Of a stretch of 64,000 nucleotides of DNA, positions 26,231 through 34,583 are shown piece after piece. The notes under the pieces are model-generated. The model had not been told where the DNA came from. It did no database searches and worked only from the letters and a program-made list of their open reading frames with translations. A program made the translations under genes and the position numbers. Positions within the stretch are counted from its first letter, which is position 1. Every line of letters starts with the position of its first letter. The stretch is from an uncultured Eubacteriales bacterium. Lineage in GTDB: Bacteria; Bacillota; Clostridia; Oscillospirales; Acutalibacteraceae. The stretch covers positions 9,962-73,961 of the forward strand of contig CAKUMQ010000004.1 of the NCBI GenBank assembly GCA_934667845.1, given 5' to 3'.

Positions 26231-26259
26231 AGTATACCATACCGCACCCGCAAAAACAA
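26231..26259 (-). promoter_or_regulatory. Sigma-A promoter of the NimA-to-GH38 operon
   Basis: TTGTTT (26254-26259 on the minus strand), a 17-nt spacer and TATACT (26231-26236), the latter preceded by TGG as an extended -10. No terminator is seen between here and 17,347, so it may drive all eight genes. Confidence 0.65.
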
Positions 26260-26317
26260 GCACGGGTCAATGAAAAAACGCGGTTTTTATTCAACAAAAT
26301 CCGTCACTTGCCCAAGC

Positions 26318-26578
26318 TCACCCGCATATCCACTGCAGCAAAAGCAGCAGGGTGACACCGGGAATGCCGAGCAGTCCCGCCGCCGCCAGCGACAGCCAGC
26401 TGATCCCGAGCGACACACCGGTTACGGCGCCCGCCACATTCACCGCCGCCAGCGCACAAAGCCCCTGGACGGCGCCGACAAACAGGCGGCGCAGCGGCTG
26501 TTTCCCCCGAAACGCCACAATGCCCACCGTCAGCAGAGCCGCCCCGCCGCACACGCCCCACAGGATCCACTCGCCCAT
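26318..26578 (-). CDS. BofA-like pro-sigma-K processing inhibitor
   Basis: This 86-residue membrane protein starts after AAGGAG. Three hydrophobic stretches and the C-terminal block GVSLGISWLSLAAAGLLG with IPGVTLLLLLQ match the BofA family in order and length. In Bacillus, BofA sits in the outer forespore membrane and holds back the SpoIVFB protease that activates sigma-K. Many Clostridia keep bofA, and some lack SpoIVFB, so the role may differ. The gene is alone between the NimA-like operon and transketolase. I see no clear sigma-E promoter. Confidence 0.75.
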   Translation of the reverse strand: MGEWILWGVCGGAALLTVGIVAFRGKQPLRRLFVGAVQGLCALAAVNVAGAVTGVSLGISWLSLAAAGLLGIPGVTLLLLLQWICG

Positions 26579-26684
26579 ATTCCATCCGCTCCTTATATCC
26601 GCATTCTCGAGTCATCACATATATCGCATCTGTCAGACTATCCTATGCAGACTTTGTCCGGTCTATACCGCGGGCGGCGGATGC

Positions 26685-26719
26685 AAAAACGGCTCTCCGA
26701 CAGGATCGGAGAGCCGTTT
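26685..26719 (-). terminator. Terminator of the transketolase operon
   Basis: A perfect 14-bp stem (26687-26700 with 26706-26719) and 5-nt loop, followed on the minus strand by a run of five U residues. It lies just after the stop at 26731. Confidence 0.85.
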
Positions 26720-26730
26720 ACGGGTCTTGC

Positions 26731-27678
26731 TTATTTTTTCAGCCGCAGCGCTTCGCGCACCTTTGCGCAGACGCCCTCGGCGGACAGACCGAAGAGCTTC
26801 AGCAGCTCGACCGCGGGACCGGATTTGCCGAACGTATCGTTGACGCCGAGCCGTACCACCGGCACGGGGCAGGCCTCGCACACCACCTCAGCCACGGCGC
26901 TGCCGAGACCGCCGATGATGCTGTGTTCCTCCGCCGTCACGAGGCAGCCGGTCTCCTGTGCCGCCTTGATCACGATATCGCGGTCGATCGGCTTGATCGT
27001 CGCCATATTGATCACGCGGACGGAGATTCCCTCCGCCTTGAGCTGCTCTGCCGCCTGCAGCGCCTCATTGACCAGCAGACCGGTCGCGATCACGGTCACA
27101 TCCGTGCCGGGAACAAGCTCCACGCCCTTGCCGATCTCAAAATGATAGCTCTCGTCAAAAATGACCGGCACCGCGAGCCGTCCGAAGCGCAGATAGCAGG
27201 GGCCGTCCATCTCCAGCGCCGCCATGACCGCCTGCTCCGCCTCGACGGCGTCCGCCGGGTTGATGACCGTCATGCCGGGAATGGTGCGCATCAGCGCGAT
27301 ATCCTCGCAGCACTGGTGGGTGGCGCCGTCCTCGCCTACGGAGATGCCGGCATGGGTCGCGCCGATCTTCACGTTCAGATGCGGATAACCGATGGAATTG
27401 CGCACCTGCTCAAAAGCGCGCCCCGCCGCGAACATCGCAAAGCTGGAGGCAAATACCTTCCGCCCCGCCGCGGCAAGACCGGCGGCGACGCCGATCATGT
27501 TCCCCTCGGCAATGCCGCAGTCGATAAAGCGGTCGGGATAGGCTTTTTTAAACATGCCGGTCTTGGTCGCCGCCGCTAAGTCGGCATCCAGCACCGTCAG
27601 CTCGGGATACCGCTCCGCCGCTTTGCAAAGCGCCGCGCCATAGGCGTCGCGGGTCGCCTTTTTCACGATCTCTGCCAT
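26731..27678 (-). CDS. Transketolase, C-terminal subunit
   Basis: This 315-residue protein carries the pyrimidine-binding and C-terminal domains of transketolase. It includes VLDADLAAATKTG at the start, DCGIAEGNMIGVAAGLA near residue 55, HAGISVGEDGATHQCCED near 110 and a final swapped domain with TAEEHSIIGGLGSAVAEVV. With the next gene upstream it forms the split transketolase common in Firmicutes and Archaea. Transketolase moves two-carbon units between pentose, triose and hexose phosphates using thiamine diphosphate. Its ATG follows GAGGAGG, and only 2 bp separate it from the N-terminal subunit. Confidence 0.95.
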   Translation of the reverse strand: MAEIVKKATRDAYGAALCKAAERYPELTVLDADLAAATKTGMFKKAYPDRFIDCGIAEGNMIGVAAGLAAAGRKVFASSFAMFAAGRAFEQVRNSIGYPHLNVKIGATHAGISVGEDGATHQCCEDIALMRTIPGMTVINPADAVEAEQAVMAALEMDGPCYLRFGRLAVPVIFDESYHFEIGKGVELVPGTDVTVIATGLLVNEALQAAEQLKAEGISVRVINMATIKPIDRDIVIKAAQETGCLVTAEEHSIIGGLGSAVAEVVCEACPVPVVRLGVNDTFGKSGPAVELLKLFGLSAEGVCAKVREALRLKK

Positions 27679-27680
27679 GT

Positions 27681-28526
27681 TCAGCCCTCCTCATACTGCG
27701 CCAGAATGCGCTTCAGATCCGCCATTGCCGTCTCATACTGCTCCGCATTCGGCGCGGAACCGTGCCAGCCGACGGCGTTTTCCATATAGGACACGCCCTT
27801 GCCCTTGACCGTTTTCATGATGATGGCGGTCGGGCAGCCCTTGACCGTGCGCGCCTCGTTAAACGCCGATTCGATCTCGTCAAAATCGTGGCCGTTGATC
27901 TCGATCACATGGAAGCCGAACGCCGCGAACTTCTCCGGGATCGGATAGGGGGAGTTGACCTCGTCGAGCGTACCGTCGATCTGGAGGTTGTTGTTGTCCA
28001 CGATCAGGCAGAGGTTATCGAGCTTTTTATGGGCGGCAAACATCGCCGCCTCCCAGACCTGTCCCTCCTCGATCTCGCCGTCGCCGAGGATGGCATATGT
28101 GCGGTACTCTGCGCCGCCGAGCTTGGCCGCCAGCGCCATGCCTGCCGCCGCGGACACGCCCTGTCCCAGAGAGCCGGTGGACATATCAACGCCGGGCGTG
28201 CCCTTCATATCCGGGTGTCCCTGCAGCATAGCGCCGGTATGGCGCAGGCTGCACAGCTCCTCCTCGGGGAAAAAGCCGCGCAGCGCCAGCGCCGCATACA
28301 GCGCCGGTGCGCAATGCCCTTTAGACAGCACCAGCCGGTCGCGGTCAGCCCGCTTCGGATCCTGCGGATCGATCCGCAGCTCTTTGCTGTACAGATACGC
28401 CAGCAGGTCGGCGATGGAAAGTGAACCGCCCGGGTGACCGCTCTTGGCGTGGAACACGCCGGTGACGGCGCCCATGCGGATACGGGTCGCCAGGATCCCC
28501 AGCTGTTTTTTTGTACTCTCGTCCAT
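27681..28526 (-). CDS. Transketolase, N-terminal subunit
   Basis: This 281-residue subunit holds the diphosphate-binding domain. Visible blocks are HAKSGHPGGSLSIADLLAYL near residue 25, LSKGHCAPALYAAL near 70, the GDGEIEEGQVWEA motif with its Mg/TPP-binding GDG, and the closing DNNNLQIDG. The start at 28526 follows AAGGAGG. It is paired with the C-terminal subunit in one short operon ended by a strong terminator. It connects the pentose phosphate pathway, and thereby the RpiB and nucleoside genes nearby, to glycolysis. Confidence 0.95.
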   Translation of the reverse strand: MDESTKKQLGILATRIRMGAVTGVFHAKSGHPGGSLSIADLLAYLYSKELRIDPQDPKRADRDRLVLSKGHCAPALYAALALRGFFPEEELCSLRHTGAMLQGHPDMKGTPGVDMSTGSLGQGVSAAAGMALAAKLGGAEYRTYAILGDGEIEEGQVWEAAMFAAHKKLDNLCLIVDNNNLQIDGTLDEVNSPYPIPEKFAAFGFHVIEINGHDFDEIESAFNEARTVKGCPTAIIMKTVKGKGVSYMENAVGWHGSAPNAEQYETAMADLKRILAQYEEG

Positions 28527-28639
28527 AATCTCTGCATCCTCCTTTTCGACGGAAAAGCACTTTCCGTCAGACAGTGCCCGCAGCCCGCCGCGCCGCCATT
28601 GGTCGGCAGCGGCGGCAGCAGGATCAAGTCTTCCCTTTC

Positions 28640-28648
28640 AGTATACCA
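28640..28648 (-). promoter_or_regulatory. Extended -10 promoter of the transketolase operon
   Basis: On the minus strand TGGTATACT combines a TATACT -10 with a TGn extension. The -35 region is poor. The start site near 28633 gives a leader of about 105 nt in which I see no clear regulatory fold. Confidence 0.5.
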
Positions 28649-28740
28649 TACTCTTTTCCGAAAAAACAGATATCCGTTTCAAAAAAAGCGATTTTATCCG
28701 TTTTTGCGTCGCTTTCGCCGTGTTTACGGGCGACATCAAA

Positions 28741-28775
28741 GAAAAAGAGACCGTTTCGTTATTGAAACGATCTCT
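28741..28775 (-). terminator. Terminator of rpsT
   Basis: A 12-bp stem (28746-28757 with 28764-28775, one G-U pair on the minus strand) and 6-nt loop, followed by UUUUUCUUU on the minus strand. It lies 15 bp after the rpsT stop. Confidence 0.8.
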
Positions 28776-28790
28776 CAGCGGCCGAAAAGA

Positions 28791-29045
28791 TCACGCGTTC
28801 GCTTTTTTTGCGAGGGCGGACTTTCTCCGCGCAGCCGTATTCTTGTGCAGGAGTCCCTTTGCGGCGGCCTGGTCAATTTTCTTGACGGCGGCCTTCACGG
28901 CCTCCGCCTTATTGTCGGCGCCGGAAGCAATCGCTGCATCCGCCTTTTTGATCTCCGTACGCAGAGCGGAAGTCGCCGCCTTGTTGCGGGCAGTTTTCGC
29001 CGCAATGACGCGGACACGCTTTTTCGCGGATTTAATGTTGGGCAT
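28791..29045 (-). CDS. rpsT: 30S ribosomal protein S20
   Basis: The ATG at 29045 follows GGAGGTG and begins MPNIKSAKKRVRV, the standard S20 N terminus. The in-frame extension upstream has no ribosome site. The 84-residue, Lys/Ala-rich helical protein with GLLHKNTAARRKSAL at the C terminus binds 16S rRNA during 30S assembly. It is transcribed alone from its own promoter and ended by its own terminator, divergent from gpr. Confidence 0.97.
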   Translation of the reverse strand: MPNIKSAKKRVRVIAAKTARNKAATSALRTEIKKADAAIASGADNKAEAVKAAVKKIDQAAAKGLLHKNTAARRKSALAKKANA

Positions 29046-29092
29046 GGTCACACCTCCTCTGCAAAGAAAAGTCATAAAATCACGCATTGGAT

Positions 29093-29121
29093 ATCATACC
29101 ATCTTTTCCGAAAAAAATCAA
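29093..29121 (-). promoter_or_regulatory. Sigma-A promoter of rpsT
   Basis: TTGATT (29116-29121 on the minus strand), a 17-nt spacer and TATGAT (29093-29098). The leader to the ATG is about 40 nt. Confidence 0.7.
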
Positions 29122-29214
29122 CTGCTTTTTCGGAATAAATCCGATTTTTTTACAGATACTTTTTTTGCATATGCGCCAAAACCGCCATTTTATCCCGAAA
29201 CGGAGGGAAAGCCC

Positions 29215-30081
29215 GTGCAGCTGCGCACCGACCTCGCCATCGAAGCCCCCGGCATAACCGCACCGCAGGACGGCGTATCGTTCTCCACCACGCTCTACCG
29301 CGAAGCGCGCATTTCCCGCATCGACATCACCGACGAAAAAGCCGCCGCCCAGCTGGAGCGGCCGATCGGCAAATACATCACCGTTGAGCTGCCGCCCTTG
29401 TCGGACAATGAGGACGACCTCGAAAACTATGCCACGCGCATCGGCGGGGAGCTGTCCGCACTGCTGCCGGAAAAGGGACCCGTTCTCGTCGTCGGACTCG
29501 GAAATCGCGCCATCACGCCGGATGCGCTCGGGCCGGAGGCGGCAGAGCGCGTCCTTGCCACCCGGCACATCAGCGGTGAGCTGGCACGGGCAATGAAGCT
29601 CGACGGGCTGCGCCCGACGGCGGTCGCCGTCCCCGGCGTGCTGGGACAGACCGGCATCGAGACCGGCGAGATCGTCTGCGGGCTGTGCCGCACGGTAAAG
29701 CCGTCCGCCGTCATCGCCATTGACGCGCTGGCCGCCGGGCAGGTCTCCCGTCTCGGCTGCACCGTACAGCTGTGCAACACCGGCATCGCACCCGGCTCCG
29801 GCGTCGGCAACAACCGCCGCGCACTGAACCGGCAGCTGCTCGGCGTGCCGGTCGTCGGCATCGGCGTGCCGACCGTCGTGGATGCCCGCTCGCTCGCCGT
29901 GGAGCTGACCGGTGACTATGAGTCGGAGGAGGCAGTCAGTCCGCGCGGCGCTGCCATGATGGTCACGCCGCGGGAGATCGACCTCATCATCCGCCGCTCC
30001 GCCCAGCTGCTCGCCATGACGATCCACGCGGCGCTGCACCCCGACTACTCCCCCCGCGAGCTGATGGACGCCGCGCTTTGA
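29215..30081 (+). CDS. gpr: Germination protease GPR
   Basis: The GTG at 29215 follows GGAGGG; the frame stays open far upstream, but no other start has a ribosome site. The 288-residue protein opens with QLRTDLAIEA and contains TPDALGP near residue 105 and AIDALAAG near 170. These hold the two catalytic aspartates of the GPR family. GTGIETGEIV-like sequence and GIAPGSGVGNNR are also typical. GPR degrades small acid-soluble spore proteins when spores germinate. The start leaves only three residues before RTDLA, so the usual propeptide appears to be absent. It precedes spoIIP, a pairing conserved in spore formers. A sigma-G-like CATTTTA lies at 29187-29193, but its -35 partner is poorly spaced. 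Confidence 0.92.
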   Translation: MQLRTDLAIEAPGITAPQDGVSFSTTLYREARISRIDITDEKAAAQLERPIGKYITVELPPLSDNEDDLENYATRIGGELSALLPEKGPVLVVGLGNRAITPDALGPEAAERVLATRHISGELARAMKLDGLRPTAVAVPGVLGQTGIETGEIVCGLCRTVKPSAVIAIDALAAGQVSRLGCTVQLCNTGIAPGSGVGNNRRALNRQLLGVPVVGIGVPTVVDARSLAVELTGDYESEEAVSPRGAAMMVTPREIDLIIRRSAQLLAMTIHAALHPDYSPRELMDAAL

Positions 30082-30129
30082 CATATTTGCGCCGCCGTTT
30101 GCATACAGTGCAAGCAGGAGGTGAGAAAA

Positions 30130-31239
30130 ATGGGCAAACACAGCCGAAGATCCCCGCCCGTCTCCACGGTTTTAGCGGGGATCACCGCAGCCGCGCTGCT
30201 CTTCTGTGCAGGCTCTGCCGCAGTAAAGACGGCGGGACACGGGGCGGGAGTGGCTCTGTTTCTTGCCGGATTGCAAAAACCGCAGTCGGGTCTCAGCTAT
30301 TTCCGCGAATCCGTGCACACATCCCGCACCCATGCGGAAACGGTATCGACCGCTGCATCCGCCCCCGCTCCCTCGGCGTCGGAAGCGGAGCAGGAGCCGT
30401 TTGACGAACCGGCTGAGGAGACGTTTCTGATCCCGGAGGAAAAAGGGGACGGCGGCAAGGTGCTTGAGCAGCAGCTCTCCACCGGCTCCGCCTTTGTCAA
30501 CGGCGTTGCCATCCGCAACCGCAGCAAAAATACGGCGCTGTCGCTGGAAAAAGAGGCGGCGATCCCGCCGAAGCTGGTCATCGACGACACCGATCAGCCG
30601 CAGGTGCTGATCGTTCACACCCACACGACCGAGACGTATATGCCGTATTATGCGGGCTACTACAACAAAAACGACACCCCGCGCTCGACTGACGAATCGG
30701 TTAACGTATGCGCTGTCGGGCGTGCCATCGTTGCGCAGCTGCAGGCGGCGGGGATCGGCGTCGTCCACGACACGACCGTACACGACTCTCCCCGCTACAC
30801 CGGTTCATATATCCGCTCGGCGGAAACCGTGGAAAAGAATCTGAAAAAATATCCGGGCATCAAGGTGATCCTTGACGTCCACCGCGACGGGATCATGAAG
30901 GACGACAAGACCAAGATTAAGCCCACCGCCACCGTAAACGGCAAAAAAGCCGCCCAAATGATGATGGTCATGGGCGTATATGACAGCAGCGATGTCCCGC
31001 ACCCGAAGTGGCAGGAGAACCTGCACTTTGCCATGGCGCTGCAGTCGCGCCTGCACACGGCGTATCCGGGGGTCGTCCGCCCGATCTCCTGTGTGTCCAG
31101 CCGCTACAATCAGCACATGAGCACCGCCTACATACTGATCGAAATGGGCAGCGAGGCCAACACGCTCGGCGAAGCGGTCTATTCCGGTCAGCTTCTGGGC
31201 AAGCAGCTCGGTGAGCTGCTTAATTCACTGAAAGGATAG
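30130..31239 (+). CDS. spoIIP: Stage II sporulation protein P
   Basis: The ATG at 30130 follows AGGAGGTGA; a GTG at 30121 lies inside that site. The 369-residue protein has an N-terminal membrane anchor (residues 12-32). A Pro/Ser/Glu-rich linker (60-100) and the SpoIIP amidase/endopeptidase domain follow. The domain contains VLIVHTHTTETYMPYY near 160, ILDVHRDGI near 250 and ILIEMGSEANT near 335, with the expected His and Glu zinc ligands. With SpoIID it cuts peptidoglycan to drive engulfment of the forespore by the mother cell. It lies 48 bp after gpr. In Bacillus it is under sigma-E and sigma-F control; no clear promoter is visible here. Confidence 0.95.
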   Translation: MGKHSRRSPPVSTVLAGITAAALLFCAGSAAVKTAGHGAGVALFLAGLQKPQSGLSYFRESVHTSRTHAETVSTAASAPAPSASEAEQEPFDEPAEETFLIPEEKGDGGKVLEQQLSTGSAFVNGVAIRNRSKNTALSLEKEAAIPPKLVIDDTDQPQVLIVHTHTTETYMPYYAGYYNKNDTPRSTDESVNVCAVGRAIVAQLQAAGIGVVHDTTVHDSPRYTGSYIRSAETVEKNLKKYPGIKVILDVHRDGIMKDDKTKIKPTATVNGKKAAQMMMVMGVYDSSDVPHPKWQENLHFAMALQSRLHTAYPGVVRPISCVSSRYNQHMSTAYILIEMGSEANTLGEAVYSGQLLGKQLGELLNSLKG

Positions 31240-31247
31240 GATGTCAT

Positions 31248-31544
31248 TTGCGCCGTGTGATCGCCGGGTTTACATTGACCTTTCTGCTGCTCTGCGGGGC
31301 GCTCGGCTTTTTTGTCGCCGACATCCGCTCCCGCCGTATCGCCTTTGCGGACGAAAGCACGGCACGGGTGGATCTGGACAGAACGGCACAGGGGTGGGTG
31401 ATCACGCTCGGCGGAACCCGCTATCGGGTGGCGGCTTCTCCCGCGTGGAGCTGTGCAGCGGAGGCCGCCGCGCTGCTCTGCCCGCCCGATCTGTATCTTA
31501 CCCTGCAGCTTATACAGGAGGCAGAACAGGCGGTACAGCCCTGA
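31248..31544 (+). CDS. Small membrane or exported protein downstream of spoIIP
   Basis: The TTG at 31248, 8 bp after the spoIIP stop, follows AGGATAGGA. The 98-residue product starts RRVIAGFTLTFLLLCGALGFFVADI, a single transmembrane segment or uncleaved signal, split here as RRVIAGF plus a hydrophobic core. A small mixed domain of about 70 residues then follows, containing GWVITLGGTRYRVAASP and ending EQAVQP. I recognise no family. Tight spacing after spoIIP and before a terminator argues for cotranscription, so a sporulation-associated envelope role is a guess from context. An overlapping frame from 31241 has poorer composition. Confidence 0.65.
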   Translation: MRRVIAGFTLTFLLLCGALGFFVADIRSRRIAFADESTARVDLDRTAQGWVITLGGTRYRVAASPAWSCAAEAAALLCPPDLYLTLQLIQEAEQAVQP

Positions 31545-31569
31545 CCGCCGTATACACAGTAAAGCAAAA

Positions 31570-31605
31570 GCAGGCGGGAAAGCTCTAAAGAGCTTTCCCG
31601 CCTGC
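31570..31605. terminator. Bidirectional terminator between the spoIIP unit and pfkB
   Basis: A 17-bp perfect stem (31570-31586 with 31589-31605) and a 2-nt minimal loop. T-rich sequence follows on the plus side and an A-rich flank serves the minus strand. It separates the convergent gpr-spoIIP and recX-pfkB units. Confidence 0.85.
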
Positions 31606-31608
31606 CGC

Positions 31609-32550
31609 TTATTTTTCCACCGGTGTGATCGTCACACCGGACAGCAGCTCGTGCGCCGTCTGCCGGGTCGCAAGCCGCGTGCCGTCATGCCGCACGGCAT
31701 CGGAGCCGCACGCGACCGCCAGCCGCAGCGCATCCGACAGCGACTGCCCTTTGCAATAGCCGGTGATAAAACCCGCCAGCAGGCTGTCGCCCGCGCCGAC
31801 GGTGGAGCAGACCTCCACCTTGGGGCTGGACACGCGGAATTCGCCGCCCTCGCCGCAATAGAGCAGCCCGTCGCCGCCGAGCGACACGAGCAGGTGGTTG
31901 ATCCCCGTGACCTCGCGCACATGGCGCGCGGTCGCGAGCGTCTGCTCGGGCGTGTCGCACGGGCTGTCCGCCAGCTGCGCCAGCTCGTAAATATTGGGCT
32001 TGATCAGCCACGGGGAGATACGGGCATAATCCGCGAGCTTCAGCGCCGTGGTATCCACGGCGACCAGCGCGCCCGCCTTTTTGGCCGCCAGCATCATATC
32101 GCCGTACTGGCCCACGGACAAGCCGCCGGGCATGCTGCCCGCGAACACGGCAATACTCGACGCGCCGATGCGCTCGGACAGCCACGCAGGCAGCACCGCG
32201 CCCATTTTGGAATAGAGCGTCGGCCCCTGGCGGTTGATCTTCACGGTCTCGCCGCCGCAGCGCAGCGTCAGGTTCTCGCGCACGGCACCGTCCACCCTGA
32301 GCATGTCGCACAGCAGATCCTCGTCATCGAGATAACGGTGCAGCTCGTCGGCGTTGTCTTTTCCCGCCACGACGATACAGCAGGTGTGGATACCGAAATC
32401 GCCGGTGACGCGTGCGACGTTGACGCCTTTTCCGCCCGCCTCGCGGCGCTCTTTCTGCACGCGGTTAACCTTATCGCCGTCTAAGCCGTCCACCCACAGC
32501 GTCACGTCGATCGAGGGGTTCAGCGTAATGGTGACGATATCCCGTTTCAT
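31609..32550 (-). CDS. 1-phosphofructokinase family PfkB kinase
   Basis: This 313-residue kinase starts after AAAGGAG. It has the PfkB signatures GGKGVNVARV near residue 40 and STVGAGDSLLAGF near 250, with the catalytic Asp in AGDS. The N terminus ITLNPSIDVTLWV is typical of FruK/LacC. The family phosphorylates fructose-1-phosphate or tagatose-6-phosphate to the bisphosphate. No PTS or fruR gene is nearby, so the substrate stays open. It is the last gene of the recX-rimO-pgsA-cysS-pfkB run, 15 bp after cysS. Confidence 0.88.
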   Translation of the reverse strand: MKRDIVTITLNPSIDVTLWVDGLDGDKVNRVQKERREAGGKGVNVARVTGDFGIHTCCIVVAGKDNADELHRYLDDEDLLCDMLRVDGAVRENLTLRCGGETVKINRQGPTLYSKMGAVLPAWLSERIGASSIAVFAGSMPGGLSVGQYGDMMLAAKKAGALVAVDTTALKLADYARISPWLIKPNIYELAQLADSPCDTPEQTLATARHVREVTGINHLLVSLGGDGLLYCGEGGEFRVSSPKVEVCSTVGAGDSLLAGFITGYCKGQSLSDALRLAVACGSDAVRHDGTRLATRQTAHELLSGVTITPVEK

Positions 32551-32565
32551 TGCCGTCCGCTCCTT

Positions 32566-33969
32566 TCAGCCGCGGTGCCATTTCACGCCCTGCGGCGTAT
32601 CCTCCAGCACGATGTTGCGGGCCTTCAGCTCATCGCGGATGCGATCTGCCTCCGCCCAGTTTTTCGCCTTGCGCGCCGCTGTGCGCGCTTCGATCAGCGC
32701 TTCGATCTCGCTGTCGAGATCTTCATTTTTGCGCTCATACAGCAGCCCGAGCACGTCGGTCAGCTCGCCGAAAAGCTCCGCTGCCGCCGCAAGCGCCGCT
32801 TTGCCGGGCTTTTCATCGGCGGCAACCGCCACATTGATATCCCGCACCAGCTCAAACAGAGCCGCAATAGCGTCCGCCGTGTTGAGATCGTCGTCCATCG
32901 CCGCGATAAACTTCGCCTTGCGCTGGTCAAGCGCCGCAAGCAGCGCCGCATCTGCGGGAGATGCCCCGTCCGCCGCCTGCGACAGCGCAAACTGCAGGTT
33001 GTCGCGGCAGGTATACAGCCGGTCAAGCGCCGCCTTGCTCTGCTCGATGATCTCCGCGTTATAGTTGATCGGGCTGCGGTAGGAGGAGGAGATCAGGAAG
33101 AAGCGGATCGCCTCGTAGCCGTATTTTTCCGCCACGTCGCGCACGGTAAAGAAGTTGTTAAGCGACTTGGACATCTTCTTATTGTCTACATTGATATAGC
33201 CGTTATGCATCCAGTAATGGGCAAACGGCACGCCCGAGCAGCATTCACTCTGCGCGATTTCGTTTTCGTGGTGGGGGAAGATCAGATCCTGTCCGCCGCC
33301 GTGGATGTCGATGGTCTCGCCGAGATAGCGGCGCGCCATTGCCGAGCATTCGATATGCCAGCCGGGCCGCCCGTCGCTCCACGGCGAGGGCCAGAACGGC
33401 TCGCCGGGCTTTGCCGCCTTCCAGAGCGCAAAATCCAGCGGATCCTCTTTTGTCTCGCCGACGGCAATGCGCGCACCGGACTCCAGATCGTCGATCGGCT
33501 GATGTGACAGCTTGCCGTATTCGGCAAAGCGGCGGGTGCGGAAATACACGTCGCCGTTTTCGGCGCGATAGGCGTAGCCCTTTTCCACCAGCTTAGACAC
33601 AAGTGCGATGATCTCGTCAACGTTTTCGGTCGCCTTGGGGTGCACGGTCGCCGGATGTACGCCAAGCCCGCGGGCATCGGTCTCAAACTCAGCGATATAG
33701 CGGCTCGCGATCTCCTCGCAGCTCACGCCCTCTTCGTTGGCGCGGCGGATGATCTTATCGTCGATATCGGTGAAATTTGACACAAAACGCACCTCATAGC
33801 CGCGCCACTCGAGATAGCGCCGCAGCGTATCGAATACGCACAGCGGGCGGGCGTTGCCGATGTGGATAAAGTTATAGACTGTCGGGCCGCAGACATAGAT
33901 ACGGAGCTTGCCCGGTTCAATGGGCACCAGTTCCTCCTTGCGGCGGGTGAGCGTATTAAATATCTGCAT
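32566..33969 (-). CDS. cysS: Cysteinyl-tRNA synthetase
   Basis: This 467-residue class I synthetase has [10 protein letters not shown] (HIGH motif) near residue 37 and KKMSKSLNN (KMSKS) near 268. Zinc ligands include the Cys in CGPTVYN, the Cys in SECCSG and the HHENE block. It attaches cysteine to tRNA-Cys. The start at 33969 follows AAGGAAAGGA. No T-box leader is present; it lies 23 bp after pgsA and is expressed from the upstream operon promoter. Confidence 0.97.
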   Translation of the reverse strand: MQIFNTLTRRKEELVPIEPGKLRIYVCGPTVYNFIHIGNARPLCVFDTLRRYLEWRGYEVRFVSNFTDIDDKIIRRANEEGVSCEEIASRYIAEFETDARGLGVHPATVHPKATENVDEIIALVSKLVEKGYAYRAENGDVYFRTRRFAEYGKLSHQPIDDLESGARIAVGETKEDPLDFALWKAAKPGEPFWPSPWSDGRPGWHIECSAMARRYLGETIDIHGGGQDLIFPHHENEIAQSECCSGVPFAHYWMHNGYINVDNKKMSKSLNNFFTVRDVAEKYGYEAIRFFLISSSYRSPINYNAEIIEQSKAALDRLYTCRDNLQFALSQAADGASPADAALLAALDQRKAKFIAAMDDDLNTADAIAALFELVRDINVAVAADEKPGKAALAAAAELFGELTDVLGLLYERKNEDLDSEIEALIEARTAARKAKNWAEADRIRDELKARNIVLEDTPQGVKWHRG

Positions 33970-33992
33970 AAGGCATTGATCCTTTCCTTGAA

Positions 33993-34583
33993 TTAGCTGT
34001 TTTCACGGAAAAAGCGGCGGTAATCCCAAAGATAGATTCCGCCGGAGACGGCAGTCAGCACCACGGAGATCCAGATGAGCACGCGGCAGACAAGCACCGG
34101 CACGGTAAATGCGGCGTCGGGCCATGCCGCCAGCGCGGGAACCGTCTGCTGCCAGCCCGCAAATTCCAGCGCAACCATCATCGCAATGATGGACACCATC
34201 TGTGCCACCGTCTTTGCTTTGCCCCATATATTGGCGGCAATGACCACGCCGCTGCCCGCGGAGACGAGCCGCACCGAGGTCACCAGGAATTCGCGGGATA
34301 AAATGATCATCACCGCCCACACATCGAGCTGACCGCGCGCCAAAAAGCCGAGAAATGCCGCCGTGGTCAGCATTTTATCCGCAAGCGGGTCGAGAAATTT
34401 GCCGAGATTCGTGATCAGCTGCCGGCTGCGGGCAATGCGGCCGTCAAAAAGATCGGTCAGCGACGCCGCAATAAACACTCCGCAGGCACAGAGATAGTGA
34501 AACGGGAACTCCGCCATCAAAAGCAGCAGATAAATGGGCGCCAGAATGACGCGTATCAGCGTCAGGCGATTCGGCAGGTTCAT
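33993..34583 (-). CDS. pgsA: CDP-diacylglycerol-glycerol-3-phosphate 3-phosphatidyltransferase
   Basis: ATG 34583 overlaps the rimO stop (ATGA), with GGGAGA upstream. The 196-residue integral membrane protein has the CDP-alcohol phosphotransferase motif DLFDGRIARSRQ...GKFLDPLADK near residues 45-70, with its spaced Asp ligands, and several transmembrane helices. It makes phosphatidylglycerol phosphate, the precursor of phosphatidylglycerol and cardiolipin. The rimO-pgsA order is widely conserved in Firmicutes. Confidence 0.95.
   Translation of the reverse strand: MNLPNRLTLIRVILAPIYLLLLMAEFPFHYLCACGVFIAASLTDLFDGRIARSRQLITNLGKFLDPLADKMLTTAAFLGFLARGQLDVWAVMIILSREFLVTSVRLVSAGSGVVIAANIWGKAKTVAQMVSIIAMMVALEFAGWQQTVPALAAWPDAAFTVPVLVCRVLIWISVVLTAVSGGIYLWDYRRFFRENS

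Noticed and set aside
29170..29195. Sigma-G promoter for gpr (GCATA and CATTTTA)
   Set aside because: The two elements are only about 14 nt apart, shorter than the usual spacing, so I note it in the gene entry but do not list it as a site.
28444..29214. N-terminal extension of gpr back to 28444
   Set aside because: The extension runs antisense over rpsT and the transketolase promoter and has no ribosome site; GTG 29215 does.
33970..33992. T-box leader for cysS
   Set aside because: Only 23 bp separate cysS from pgsA, far too short for a T-box.
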